A DNA stretch of 64,000 bases from Nymphaea colorata (lineage: Eukaryota > Streptophyta > Magnoliopsida > Nymphaeales > Nymphaeaceae): NCBI RefSeq assembly GCF_008831285.2, contig NC_045145.1:6696802-6760801 (forward strand), given 5' to 3'. The translations under genes and the position numbers were made by a program. Positions 34,081-45,973 of this stretch are shown here, piece after piece (the first letter of the stretch is position 1; every line of letters starts with the position of its first letter). The notes beneath the pieces are model-generated. The model saw only the letters and a list, made by a program, of their open reading frames with translations, made no database searches and was not told the DNA's origin.

Positions 34081-36890
34081 ATTTTGTCAGAAAAGAACAG
34101 GGAAACCTGCATCAGTCAAATGAACAAAGACGTAAATGCTAGCTAATTCCCACCAAATTCATAAAAGGAGAAAACTTGTTACACAAGGGACCAATTCAAA
34201 GTAAAGTCAGAAAGAAACGCAAATGACTGTTTTGTGCCCCTATATGTGGATATAGAATAAGAAAAATCCAACTACGTCCCACAGGATGGTGATGGTGTGT
34301 TAGCAAAAAGGCATAAGAAAAGACCAAATGAGCAACGAAGAAATTATTAGAAGGTCATAGAAGTTAATATAACCAACACTACGCAACAATGTTCCTCTCC
34401 TCTCATGCAGCTAGCTGTCCAAATGCATCATATTTGCCTAAAATGGTCATAATCTGGACTACCGAAATCAGGCCACTTATTTCCCATTAGCATGGATTTC
34501 AACTTGGCAACTATCTGCACCGAGACATATACTAGGGACAATATGAAGAGAAATTTTTTCTTGGATAATATACTATGTTCCTTCTTTCAATAAATTCAAT
34601 AGTTAGTTAATATTGGTAAGAGTAAGAGGCGAAAGGGAAAAAAAAGTGCCTGTAATTGATCGTTCTGCACTTGTAAGATCTTAAAGTATGTGAGGTTTAG
34701 AATATTTATGGATATTCTGCATTTGTCATCTCCATTGGGTTACTTCGCCTTTCCAGATTGGTCTAGATTGATGCTTATGACATGGAAGGAATTGCACTTG
34801 GGCACAAGAGGTTCGAAACACAAAGATCTATAACTCAAAAGGACATGCCTAGTTATTTTATTTAGTAAGTTAATCAATTATGCTAATGAAATTTGCAGCC
34901 ATATTCTACCTCAAACTCCTATATAATTTCCAAGAAAATTGAACGCTGAGGATGTATTTGAACAAAATGTGTCATCCAAAAGATGAGTACATAACAAAAG
35001 TTTCATTTGACAGGCTTACCTATTTTACAATGGTTCCTAAACATTAATAATAAATGGCATAGAGCTGAACCAAATTCAAACTGTCAATGACGATCTCCTA
35101 AACAACCAACACCAAGACCAAGACAACATGTGCGTCGTCATGATTCCAACACATGAAAGGGAGAAAAGCACAAGGGCAATGGATCTATGTGTTGCAGAAA
35201 CATAGAAAGGCAGGAATCATCACAAGCTGGAATTTAAGTCACAAAAAAGGACAATTCAACCTCCCTCCCCCTAAATAATGAGATAAATGGAAAGAACTTC
35301 TATCTCCCAGGTAATTAAAGCGTGAGGCCACAAAAAAAGAAACAATCTTCACAACTAAATCGCCGACAGCAATCTTCACATCATTTTTCCTTGAATGATT
35401 AATTAATCTATAAAATAACATCCTAATAAATCATAAAAAAGATAAACCCTCATCCAGCAACACAAAAAAGGTCAAGGAGAACCGCAAGAATAAGCGAAAC
35501 AAGGGAATATTTGTAGCCGATGTCCTGCTGTAACTTGTAAAAATGGACGCATTTGTTAATTTTTCCAAAGTTGAATATAATTTAATTAATTGATAAAGAC
35601 TGTCTAATAAGGGCTTAGACAACTCCATTTTCGTAGACCTCAAAATTAAGCAAAAAAAAAAAAGCTAACATGATAAGAATGTAACCTATACTGGTTATAT
35701 AGTGTTGTAATATTGGAAAACGAATTTGCAGCTAATTTTTCTATTCTTGAAATTAACAAAAAAGGTTTCTTGAGGACCTTATTTTTCAGTTATCAGAAAA
35801 GAGGATTCTAATTTGTAATTGAATATGCTGATGCTTTTTCAGAATTATGGGCAAATGGTACGAAAATTTAAGTTCCCAACTATTTTTGCTTCATTTCTAT
35901 ATGTTGAGGAATTTTCGAACGACACATAAGGAGCTGATAATGAGAACTTATCTAACTTCGCATAAAGACATAATAGAAAAAAAAAAATTCGTAGACTGGC
36001 CCATCTTTTTAGCTAAGAACAGAAAAGTGTGGTGGAGGTTGAACAGAGTTCTGGAAACCCCCTTACCGAATTAAGGTGATAGCCAGTCAAAACTAGCAGC
36101 TAATTTTATTTGCTTAAATGAAGCTTCCCCCTGTTATGATATTGACTATCAGCTAATTTTATTGCCATAACTTCACTGTGTGAAGATCCAAATGAGAATA
36201 CATTTCACCCGATTTCCCTTTAGTCTTTGCCGATGCAAGCCCATCAAAAATTCCTATTTTTGTATTGACGCTTTACGGAATTTTTTTAATTTATACATGG
36301 ATACTTTTAAAATTTTATCACTAGTGCCCTTTAATGTCAGAATTTTCTGGTGCAGCCCCTGGTACTTCCAGAAGGGTTTCGATTGGTCAAATCTAAATAT
36401 AATGAAAGAAGAACTGACTAGAGGAAGCAGATTAACATACCAAAACCATATCTTATATTGAAACTTGAACTGACTAGAGGAAGGATATTAATATACCAAA
36501 GCCGTGTCTTGTTTAAATAGATGTTCGGTGGATAAAGTAGATCAGGGATCGGCAATCCGCGCCTAAGTTGAATTTGGATATTTATTTACAGTTGCCTTTG
36601 GGCAAAACTGGGGAAACCCAATGAACGATGACTCGAAATAATGGTTGCGCGCGTCACTTACAAATGGGACCTGTACCTGTGGAGGAATCTTCTGGGCGTC
36701 ATCTTACTTTTCTTTTCATTTTATTTTCTTAGTTGATTTTACATGGCCATGGTGCTTTTATATGCCAAAAACTGACCGATTCCAAGCAAGACTGTCATCC
36801 ATTGTGAACAGCAGGACAGAGAGCCGCTAGTTGTAACGGCTAATCCTATCCATTCACAAATTGTCTATTCAGACATGAATGTGCATTTGG
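34081..36890. other. intergenic, no gene recognised
   Basis: AT-rich. A short piece near 35845-35890 (GGGCAAATGGTACG, TTAAGTTCCCAAC) resembles the cystatin-flank motif seen near 41500, 44230 and 57500. Nothing else is supported. Confidence 0.5.
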
Positions 36891-36894
36891 ACGT

Positions 36895-37060
36895 CTGGTT
36901 CTTCTGAATTCTAGTAAATATAGTATTTTAAGAAGGGACTATCGATCGTAGGTTAGTGAAATTAAATCAGAAGTAAAGTAGGTTATTAACTTAACTAATA
37001 ATCTAATTGACGAAGGATTAAACCCCAAGCATTTACTTGGTAGAAAAATGCCTCAAATTA
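36895..37060 (+). repeat. dispersed repeat shared with 61915-62080
   Basis: Blocks AGTAAATATA.T.TTTTAAGAA, GACTATC.ATCGTAGG, TTAGTGAAATTAAATC and TTATTAACTTAACTAA occur in the same order at both sites. Non-coding, class unknown. Confidence 0.6.
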
Positions 37061-37189
37061 TTGGAATAGATTCATAGAACACTAAAACAATTTTTTCGTA
37101 AACCTGCTCCAATATTTGGGGCAAATCCAAGGACATTCCTTGAATTTCCTTGCTCATCAACAATCCCTAAGGACTCGTTTGACAACGCG

Positions 37190-37384
37190 AGACATTGTTA
37201 CTGTCCCATACCCTAAAGGATAACCTCCTCCACTTTTATTAAATTCATAAACATCAACAGATTTTATGACATTAATTGAAAGAGAGGCGCCCATTTCTTA
37301 TGAATCAGAGAACACGTGGAAGTCTTTATGTCCATTGTTTGATCGGCTCCATTCACCAAGCTAGAACGAAAAAATGAGACATAA

Positions 37385-37422
<38 letters not shown>

Positions 37423-37578
37423 GAGTAATGATACAAAGCAATATCCATATCAATCATCCAAACATACGCTTCAGGAACACATTGACCAACATCATGCCTT
37501 ATTTTTGCTACATGCAACTTATTCCACTGCAATATATATATGGTGTGCTGCGGCAGCATAAGATGCATCAACTTGTGC
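37190..37578 (-). other. 3' flank of cystatin-like gene B
   Basis: Matches the 3' flank of C (41700-42117) through the CTCCTCCACTTTTATTAAATTC block, the CACGTGGAAGTC block and a TA microsatellite (37388-37420). It shows that B and C arose by tandem duplication of a unit larger than the gene. Confidence 0.75.
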
Positions 37579-37926
37579 TCAATATACTGGTTTGAAGTAG
37601 CCAAAGTTGTGGACAGGAGGATAGCCTGGTGCGGACAGATCTTCGATCACTTCAGTCTCGTACTTCTTTCCGCCAGAGACGATGGTGATAAAGCGGTAGG
37701 TGTAGTGGCCGGTTCCTCGGTCCAGTTTCCAGCAGTGGTCCACGGCCACAAAGTAGAGGTTTCCATGGTTCTGCTCATTGTACCTCTTCACAGCAAATTT
37801 TCCAAGCCCTTCATATTTGGAATACGGGTGACAGTTGTGGGCAGGGATCCAGGAGGTGGACGCAGCAGGGGCCACAAAGGCCATTGCAACCATCATCAGA
37901 AGAGCCAAAGGAAGTAGGCGGCCCAT
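37579..37926 (-). CDS. secreted cystatin/monellin-like protein B, 115 aa
   Basis: An intronless gene for a small secreted protein of the cystatin fold. Residues 1-23 form a signal peptide (MGRLLPLALLMMVAMAF, cut probably after PAAS). The LGKFAV hexamer (residues 41-46) fits the plant cystatin helix motif. The Y.Y.FITIVSGGKKYETEVIED strands follow. Two cysteines, C32 and C65, could pair. The QxVxG inhibitory loop is not present (the position reads LDRGTG) and no PW loop is seen, so papain inhibition is doubtful. LGKFAV, the cysteine and the final ED doublet recall the sweet protein monellin, a cystatin-fold relative. The start is the ATG preceded by ACTAAT, 125 bp from a TATAAATA box. It sits at the outer end of the left inverted-repeat arm. 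Confidence 0.85.
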   Translation of the reverse strand: MGRLLPLALLMMVAMAFVAPAASTSWIPAHNCHPYSKYEGLGKFAVKRYNEQNHGNLYFVAVDHCWKLDRGTGHYTYRFITIVSGGKKYETEVIEDLSAPGYPPVHNFGYFKPVY

Positions 37927-38043
37927 ATTAGTTTATGATGAATCTCACTCAAAAAGGTGGACAGAAAGAAGAGAAACTCTTGGAAGGAGTACTACAGTAT
38001 GATGAATGTAGCAATGGAGATGGTACCTAATTAGCTCTGCTCT

Positions 38044-38051
38044 TATTTATA
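38044..38051 (-). promoter_or_regulatory. TATA box of B
   Basis: TATAAATA on the minus strand in the context CACC/TACC-TATAAATAAGAGCAG, 125 bp before the ATG. The same box and spacing occur upstream of D and E. Confidence 0.8.
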
Positions 38052-38448
38052 GGTAACATGTAATTGGTACCGCCAAGCAACCGTTGGACGAAAATGTCTT
38101 ATTTCGTGTATGGAATTGTTCAAAGCCGGCTGCTGACCAATTGCATCGTCCTAGTCGCCCCACAATGCATATTTTATTGCTGTAATGGCATGAAACCAAA
38201 AGGAAGGTAAGTTTACCCTCCCTCTCTCCCATTGTCAGACCCCAGCACGGCGTCAAAGGGATTGAATGACACTTCCAGATTCACATTTGGGTTTGTAAAG
38301 TTTTTGGATTGGGATAGGATCCAAATATAATGAAATTAAATTGAACTCATTAGCAAAACTTAGGATGCATGCTAACATACGAATTAAGTGTTCAAATCTA
38401 CATTCTAAGCGAGTGCTATACGTTTAGTCCACCTCGTGACTTGAACCA

Positions 38449-38449
<1 letters not shown>

Positions 38450-38527
<78 letters not shown>
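38450..38527. repeat. (TA)n microsatellite, 78 bp
   Basis: Uninterrupted TA run. The right arm counterpart at 49347-49366 is only about 20 bp. Confidence 0.95.
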
Positions 38528-38531
<4 letters not shown>

Positions 38532-39055
38532 TTTTGGCAAGGATAGAGCAGAGATATCAACGGATCAGATTCGAATCAAATATACCCTTAATTGTATTAA
38601 CTTTTTCAGATATTCTTGAAGTTCAAATGCAAATAAAGGAAAGTCATATCAAAATCACAATATGAAATCTCACTTCACAATCTGAAGACATTTTTACATT
38701 CATATGTGATTTGAACCAAATCTAGCACATTTTAAAGCATTAGATATAGGATGCTTATTGAAACACAATCTGATTTTGTATCGAAGATTGGATATTTATA
38801 TATATTCGAATTCGATCGGATGTCATTTCTTAAATCTGTATCTGATCTAGTTTGTTAATCGGATATTAAATGCCTTTCCACATCTGAGTTTTTTGGAACG
38901 GTTACATCAGATATCTAATCCAAATCAGATATATTGAGATGTCCAACTGAATTTCCAATAACCCAATTATTTTGTAACTTCTAAAATCAAACCCAAAAGT
39001 GCTGAAATATCCTCTTTGCATCAAATTAAAGGCGTCAGCACTTTATACTTGTCTT

Positions 39056-39090
<35 letters not shown>

Positions 39091-40226
39091 CAAAGAGGTG
39101 AAAACCCTTGACCGGATTAAGGTGAAAGCTAGGTACCTGTGCAAAAAATAGAACTAGCCATTCAAAAACTAGCTGCTAATTTTATTTGCTTGGAAATTGC
39201 ACATTCCCATGTTAAGATTTTCATGGTCAAATCCTTTAAGAACTCCTGCCAGATATGAAAGACGTATTGACTATTCTCACTGCGTTTAAATTGACCTTTT
39301 TGAGATAATGTTTTTTTTTTTTTCAGCTGACAACCTCTGTAACCCCTGCATACTCTAGCATGATTAGATGGACACATCGTCAAGATCAGCAGCATGATGT
39401 TGCTATTTATAACGTAAATTAAGCGTAATAAATATAAGGATATACCAAATCAAATTTGAAAACTAGCCAGGCGTGTAACTAAGGGCAGGTATCTTCCCCA
39501 AGCTAAATTTGACTCTGACCTGGCTCCATATTGGATTAGCTACATGCCCTTGAATTCAAATCGTCAAATCAGATTTCAGATTTGGATGCAAATTTGACCT
39601 TTCTTTGTTTGTATTCAAATTCAAATTCCAATATGAACAAGTGAATATCCGAAAAAGTGGATATGGTTAGAGTACATTCAACTTGAACCTGATCCGTCAA
39701 CATCTCTACGTTCATGTCATGACATGAAGGTGCATTTAGTGTCTTCATAAATCTTTAATCATACGTGCCCACCTACTCTACCTTCCTTCATTTCTAGCTT
39801 CTGCTTTCATGGCTTTCCATTTTTTTCACCATTATCTCTGTCAATCATCTATTCATGCTTCTCTGGCTTTCTAGGCACATCATTTTCTTCAATTTGTATC
39901 TTTGTTCTCTCCTCTTCACCATTGGTTTTCATCTTCTCACAGTTCTTGTCGTCTGCATCATTAGGATTACACTTTTTCTAGGGGGATAGGATCAGAGTTG
40001 CAGATGACCTCGTGGAGCCTTACCTATAGGAATTTTGGAAGAAGACCACTAAAACCCGTGACTAGATATGAAAATAACCAAATACACACATATAGTTAAT
40101 TAGTATGGATTTAGAACTGGAAATATTTTACAGATTCTCGTAAATCTCTTAAAAAGTGTTCAACAACTGCAATATGCTGGAGAGTGATGCAGATGTGAAT
40201 GCTGATATAGATAAACAAATTATTAA

Positions 40227-40230
<4 letters not shown>

Positions 40231-40259
<29 letters not shown>
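40231..40259. repeat. (GA)n microsatellite in left arm
   Basis: A GA run mirrored by a CT run at 47622-47651 in the right arm. Confidence 0.9.
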
Positions 40260-40260
<1 letters not shown>

Positions 40261-41059
40261 AACAATAGTCATATCTTGCCTTTACAAAATAATGCAAAGT
40301 CAAGGACATAACTCAGATGACCTGCTTTGTCTCTGCAGGGGTTTCAAATGCCATCCATTAGATGACATAACATCATGCACCTCAAACATGTTCAGAAAAG
40401 CAACAATAGTCATCTCTTGCCTTCCAAATGATAAATAGCTCAGGCATTTCTCTTAAAAATTAAGAATAAGGAAATTTAAGGCATTCATAAATCAAGTTTC
40501 CTTCATCTATCATTTAAAAGGAATGTGAAGGTTCAAGAATTCTTGCCATTTCTGTATGCTCTTTGAAGTTTCCATGATTTTCATGTATTTTTGAAGGTAT
40601 CCTACAATCGAAAGAAAAATAAAAGAAATTTGCAAGAAAGAACTGCCACAACTGATATATAAAAAATGAGAGAAAAGAGTACACGAAAGTTCTCATACTG
40701 TTTTCCATGAAGATGTCAGATTATTCATACTTCACGATCTCATTACATGAAAGGCATCATTCACCTTTTAACCTGAAGGAGATGATAGCAGCCCGATCTC
40801 AGGCAATCAAATTACCACCAGGCCTGCTACCAGCTATAGTTGGAGAAACATGAAGACCACCAAACCGTTCAGCAACTAGATAAACAAATAATGCTCATAT
40901 TTGGGACGTTATATTTTGAATTTTTGGTTAAATTTTCACTTTTGAGTTCATAAAAGAGCCTCAAAAGGCATAACATAGCTGGTCGAGTAGGTGAACAAGT
41001 AAAAGGTGCGTTGCTTCAATTATCATGGGTGCTATTCCCTAAACCATAAAAGATGATAG

Positions 41060-41177
41060 TCTAGTTGACGGGTATGTCATACTCCATCGATGCAGCCCAG
41101 GTACCCAAAAGCGAAGGAAATTGAGGGTCCTTCGGATCTTTTTCGAATGAGAGGTTGTTAACTTCCTCCTCACCTAA
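41060..41177 (-). other. exon-like segment in left arm
   Basis: Inverted copy of 46704-46821. It follows a pyrimidine-rich TTTTCTTTTTCAG acceptor-like site and reads LGEEEVNNLSFEKDPKDPQF, then PSLLGTWAASMEYDIPVN and a stop. The product is not recognised. Confidence 0.35.
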
Positions 41178-41699
41178 GCTGAAAAAGAAAACACATTTTA
41201 TAATTTTTCTGAAAATAACCATACTTCAATTTTATAAAATCTGTCGAATAAGGTTTGGACTGCATTTCCATTCACTTCAAAAGCAAAATTAGTATGTAAG
41301 GTAAAATGACGAAAAGGTTGTCATGATCCATACTACTGACCATATAATGTAATATTAGAAAAGAAATTTCAGTTTTTTTTATTTATTTTTCAAAATTAAT
41401 GAAAATTCTCTTCAGCCTTTATTTGTCTTTATTTGTCAGTTGCCAGAAACAAGTGTATTTTTTTTATTGAAAAAAATGATGCCTTTTGATCGGAATTATG
41501 GTATCGGGACAATGTAAGTTCCCAACCTTTATTATTAAAAGCAGCGCTTAATTTTGAAGGCATGCCAACAGAAAAAAGTTAATATATTTGTACATTTTAA
41601 TGAGTTGTGACATCGGTGCTGCAAGAAAGGACCATGCAAGAAATGACCATTGATGTGGAAGATAAACGGGGGTGGCACTCGAAGCACCTTAAGGAGATC

Positions 41700-41909
41700 C
41701 TGTACCCTAAAGGATAACCTCCTCCACTTTTATTAAATTCAAGAACAACAACAACTTTTATGACATTAATTGAAAGAGGCGTCGACTTCTTATGAATCAG
41801 AGAAAACACGTGGAAGTCTTTAAGTTTATTGTTTGATCGGCTCCATTCACCACGGTACCGTGGAGCAATTTAGCTAGAACTAAAAAATGAGACCTAAAAT
41901 GAAATAATA

Positions 41910-41961
<52 letters not shown>

Positions 41962-42117
41962 GATTAATGATACAAAGCAATATCCATATCAATCATCCAA
42001 ACATACGCTTCAGGAACACATTGGCCAACATCATGCCTTATTTTTGCTACATGCAACTTATTCCACTGCAATATATATATGGTGTGCTGCGGCAGCATAA
42101 GATGCATCAACTTGTGC
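41700..42117 (-). other. 3' flank of cystatin-like gene C
   Basis: Shares the B-type 3' flank blocks and a TA microsatellite (41913-41959). It is nearly identical, inverted, to the D flank at 45764-46200. Confidence 0.75.
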
Positions 42118-42453
42118 TCAATATACTGGTTTGAAGTAGCCAAAGTTGTGGACAGGAGGGTAGCCTGGTGCGGACAGATCTTCGATCACTTCAGTCTCGT
42201 ACTTCTTCCCGCCGGAGACGATGGTGATAAAGTGGTAGGTGTAGTGGCCGGTTCCTCGGTCCAGTTTCGAGCAATGGTTGACTGCCACAAAGTAGAGATT
42301 GCCATGGTTCTGCTCATTGTACCTCTTCACAGCAAATTTTCCAAGCGCTTCATATTTGGAATACGGGTAACAGTCGTGGGCGGTGGATGCAGCTGGGGCC
42401 ACAAAGGCCATTGCTACCATCACCAACACAGCCAAGGGAAGGAAGCGACCCAT
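42118..42453 (-). CDS. secreted cystatin/monellin-like protein C, 111 aa
   Basis: Intronless paralogue of B. The signal peptide is MGRFLPLAVLVMVAMAF with cleavage expected after PAAS. The mature protein is four residues shorter near its start (TAHDCYPY where B has TSWIPAHNCHPY). LGKFAV lies at residues 37-42, with cysteines C28 and C61. SKLDRGTG replaces the WKLDRGTG of B. I start at the ATG at 42453; two codons upstream the frame has GTG, which is not a plant start. A TATAAATA box lies 118 bp upstream. The promoter differs from those of B, D and E but resembles the decayed one of A. The 3' third belongs to the inverted repeat shared with D. An inhibitory role is unproven. Confidence 0.85.
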   Translation of the reverse strand: MGRFLPLAVLVMVAMAFVAPAASTAHDCYPYSKYEALGKFAVKRYNEQNHGNLYFVAVNHCSKLDRGTGHYTYHFITIVSGGKKYETEVIEDLSAPGYPPVHNFGYFKPVY

Positions 42454-42563
42454 GGACACTTAAGCAGGATTGTTATGAAAAGGGCAGAGAGAGAAAGGAA
42501 ACTCTCCAATGGAAGAGTATACTTGTGAGTTGATGAATGAAGAATGCTAATTTGATCGGCTCC

Positions 42564-42571
42564 TATTTATA
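42564..42571 (-). promoter_or_regulatory. TATA box of C
   Basis: TATAAATA on the minus strand, 118 bp before the ATG, in a context (CACCTATAAATAGGAG) different from B, D and E downstream of the box. Confidence 0.8.
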
Positions 42572-42599
42572 GGTGAAATGAGTTGGTCCGGTCAACAGT

Positions 42600-44139
42600 T
42601 GGCGCCTTATATATTTTCATTGGTTTTATCCATTTGGGCATGCTTGATGCGGATTGCGTGTTAGGAAGAAGTCAATGAAAATCACATCTGAATGGAACAT
42701 TCCATTCAGCTGTACGTAGTTGAATGTTCAGATTTGTAGGCCGAACATGCTGCCGTGTGAACCAGGAACAAGATATCAAAATATATGGCTGATCTGAATT
42801 CAGATAGATGGTCAGAATCGCCAATCCAAGTCCCTTGCTGGATCATAATTGAGTACTGTTTTTACGTCATTGGAATTTGAATGGAGTTTGAACCCGAATT
42901 CAAACCCAAATATGTTCCTATTTGATGTACATCTGATCCAAAAAGGCTTCGACGCATTTGGCGTCCCTAGTTATAGGAATTGTAAAATTTGTACCTGTGT
43001 TTCTTATCCGCCCCACCTTTGGGTCCTTTAAAAATGAACGGAACCTTGTAGCATGCTTAGGTCCATTGCATTTTGTTAAAAATTATTATATTTGAATTAA
43101 ATAATGTCCAAAAATAACTTTTATGAGGAATGGTGTGGCATTTTTGCTCAATGGGAATGGTGCAATCGGTAAGCAAATGAAGCTAGACGCGGCTAGTTTT
43201 TTGACTGAGTAGCTAGCTAGGTTGATTCAACCACCACCCCGCTTTTCCATTCGTTAAGCACATAGCGTCTACGTACGCTGTCATCTTCGGGTAACAGGTT
43301 GCTTGGAATTGGTCAGCTTTGACCATAAAACTTTTCCACGGCCATGAACAATTTCATTCATTCCTGTTTAAAAACCAGCAAATATATTGACAGTAAAACC
43401 TACGGCCGACTCACTTAATTAATACCCAGCAGTACCTTATTAGCCGAAGCCATTTAGATGCACTCCAAAGATACTCACGGAAAGAAAAAGGGTCAGTTGG
43501 AATATTTTGGGATTTTCAAAAAAAAATATATATCTTTTTCGAAACTTTAATTTTTAATTTCTTTTTGTCTTTATAAAGGTTCTTTTTTTATCGACTACAG
43601 GTGTTCTGGTCGTTACACCCAACCAGCTTTGATTTATAAATATCGTGGTTAGAGTTCGAGAGGAGGTAAGATGTTATCCTCAATTTGTTTTTCATGAACA
43701 TTACAGCAATATCAAAATATGATGTGAGACGACTAGGCCTATCCAATTGGACTATTCCATGCACAACAATTTAAACAATTTGGTCTAGCACAGCAACTTG
43801 GCTAATGGAATAGCATAAGACGTAATGGAATAAAAAAAACGAGAGACCTCATAAGACACAATAGAATAGCATAGGATATGACAACTTTTTATGCGAAAAT
43901 ACACAAGCCAGCAGTTTGTGAGGAGAATACTATCGTCTTGCGCCCCTAGGACAGCTCGGCTCCAACTTTATCCACGTCCCTGCAATATCACTTTTATTGA
44001 AATCTCTTAGAATAGAACAGAGAACAAAAAGAGCAGGAAACACAAAAATCAGCCAAAAACTTAACAGAGAACAAAAAGAGAGAACAGGGAACACAAAGGG
44101 GAGGGAGAGAGAGAGAGAAGTGTCTCTCTTTACCACTAT
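42600..44139. other. spacer between inverted-repeat arms, no gene
   Basis: Unique-looking intergenic sequence with short open frames only. It is the non-duplicated centre between C and D. Confidence 0.55.
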
Positions 44140-45060
44140 GCAAAGATAAATCGGTTTTAGTTATGAATAAGTCCATAGGTGTCATTCAATGGAAAGTTCC
44201 TTAACAGAAAAGAAGCAAAAAGGTTGGGAACTTACAATCTCCCGGTACCATTTGCCCATAACTCTGAACAAAAGCCATTACCTTTATATATATATAATAA
44301 ATATTTTATTTATTTATTTAGAGAGAGAGAGAGGGAGAGAGGGAGATGAGTCATGAAACACTGCAGCATGTTCAGCCTATGAAAGAAAAAAGAAAAGTAT
44401 ATAGTGGTGCTGCCTTTAATTTCATGGAAATTAAGAAGATATTTCAACACATGTGCGTTCCATTTATAAGTTACAAAACCATTGGGTTGTTGGTAATTCC
44501 GTCACATCAGTAGGATGTCAATATATGATTTGGATCAGACATTTGACGGAACCATTTTGAAAAAATCGGATTTGGAAAAACATATTCAATTGAGGAACGA
44601 GATTGGATTTAGATTTAAGAAATGACATTCGATTGAATTCAGATTTAAGAAACGACTTCTGATCAGATTTGGACTCAGGCGTACATAAATGTCCGACTGA
44701 ATTCTGATGCAAATATAAAAAATGGATTCGGATTGTGAAATCAGTTTTCAGATTCATATTCTGGTATGGGTTTTTCTTATTCGTATTCGAATCTGAATTT
44801 GAAGCAAATACAGGTAAGGACATATCTAATTCGAATCTAAACATCCATGGACACAGATATTCCAGCCTATCAAAAGCCAGTTATATGTATCCTAGTTCAA
44901 GTCATGAGATAGACTAACTTGCATATAGTACTTAGCTTATTGAGAATGTGAATCTAAATAAGACATGGTTTTAATTCATATGTCCTTGTTATTGGTGATG
45001 AGTTCAATTCAGTTTCATTAGATTTGGATCCCATCCCTATCAGAACACTTTAGATTCCTA
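44140..45060 (+). repeat. older diverged copy of cystatin flanking block
   Basis: Bases 44140-44290 match 57420-57545 (AAATCC/TAT.GGTGTC, GGTTGG.AACTTACA.TCTCCCGG). Bases 44400-45060 match 48825-49400 in direct orientation (GTGCTG.CGCCTTTAATTT.ATG, TTGGGTT.TTGG.AATTC, CGATCGAATTC-like blocks). D therefore lies in an older head-to-tail unit like the one around E. Confidence 0.7.
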
Positions 45061-45290
45061 AATGTGAACCTGGAAGTACCATTCAATCCATTTGACGCGG
45101 TGCTGGAATCTGACAATGAGAGAGAGAGGGTAAGCTTATCCTCTTTTTGTTTCCCACTACAGCAATAAAATATGCACTGTGGAGCGACTAGGACTATGCA
45201 ATTGGTCAGCAGCCGGCTTTGAACAATTCGATACACGAAATAAGACATTTTCGTCCAACGGTTGCTTGGCGGTACCAATTACTTGGCACC

Positions 45291-45298
45291 TATAAATA
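45291..45298 (+). promoter_or_regulatory. TATA box of D
   Basis: TATAAATA in GGCACCTATAAATAAGAGCA, 125 bp before the ATG. The surrounding 120 bp are close to the promoters of B and E. Confidence 0.82.
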
Positions 45299-45415
45299 AG
45301 AGCAGAGCTAATTAGGTACCATCTCCATTGCTACATTCATCATACTGTAGTACTCCTTCCAAGAGTTTCTCTTCTTTCTGTCCACCTTTTTGAGTGAGAT
45401 TCATCATAAACTAAT

Positions 45416-45763
45416 ATGGGCCGCCTACTTCCTTTGGCTCTTCTGATGATGGTTGCAATGGCCTTTGTGACCCCTGCTGTGTCCACCTCCTGGATCCCTG
45501 CCCACAACTGTCACCCATATTCCGAATATGAAGCGCTTGGAAAATTGGCTGTGAAGAGGTACAATGAGCAGAACCATGGCAACCTCTACTTTGTGGCAGT
45601 GGACCACTGCTGGAAACTGGACCGAGGAACCGGCCACTACACCTACCGCTTTATCACCATCGTCTCCAGCGGGAAGAAGTACGAGACTGAAGTGATAGAA
45701 GATCTGTCCGCACCAGGCTACCCTCCTGTCCACAACTTTGGCTACTTCAAACCAGTATATTGA
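45416..45763 (+). CDS. secreted cystatin/monellin-like protein D, 115 aa, chimeric
   Basis: Intact intronless paralogue. The signal peptide starts MGRLLPLALLMMVAMAFVTP. The mature part has SWIPAHNCHPYSEYEALGK, LAVKRYNEQN, DHCWKLDRGTG and ends GYFKPVY. The promoter, the N-terminal half and the TYRFITIV codons match B. From about codon 84 (SSGKK, 45665) through the 3' flank it matches C. The switch coincides with the inner end of the right inverted-repeat arm. LGKLAV replaces LGKFAV, changing a motif residue conserved in B, C and E. It lacks QxVxG. It is probably expressed, since the TATA box, ATG and stop are all in place. Function is unknown beyond the fold. Confidence 0.85.
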   Translation: MGRLLPLALLMMVAMAFVTPAVSTSWIPAHNCHPYSEYEALGKLAVKRYNEQNHGNLYFVAVDHCWKLDRGTGHYTYRFITIVSSGKKYETEVIEDLSAPGYPPVHNFGYFKPVY

Positions 45764-45919
45764 GCACAAGTTGATGCATCTTATGCTGCCGCAGCACACC
45801 ATATATATATTGCAGTGGAATAAGTTGCATGTAGCAAAAATAAGGCATGATGTTGGCCAATGTGTTCCTGAAGCGTATGTTTGGATGATTGATATGGATA
45901 TTGCTTTGTATCATTAATC

Positions 45920-45920
<1 letters not shown>

Positions 45921-45970
<50 letters not shown>
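45921..45970. repeat. (TA)n microsatellite
   Basis: TA run in the D 3' flank, equivalent to 41913-41959 by the C gene. Confidence 0.95.

Positions 45971-45973
<3 letters not shown>

Larger units (their letters stand above)
37700..42228. repeat. left arm of large inverted repeat
   Basis: Runs from inside B, through its promoter and the B-C intergenic block, to the 3' part of the C coding sequence. Its inverted partner is 45655-49939. Paired positions sum to about 87,880 across the inner 3.5 kb. In one compared stretch (40921-41220 against 46661-46960) I saw a single substitution. Toward B the arms differ by a long TA run (38450-38527) and an indel of about 140 bp, and identity falls inside the genes. 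Confidence 0.88.

Noticed and set aside
37540-37917. 125-codon frame antisense to cystatin-like gene B (with equivalents over C and D)
   Set aside because: It recurs only because the sense genes are alike. The sense frame has signal peptide, fold motifs and TATA box, while the antisense product has no recognisable feature.
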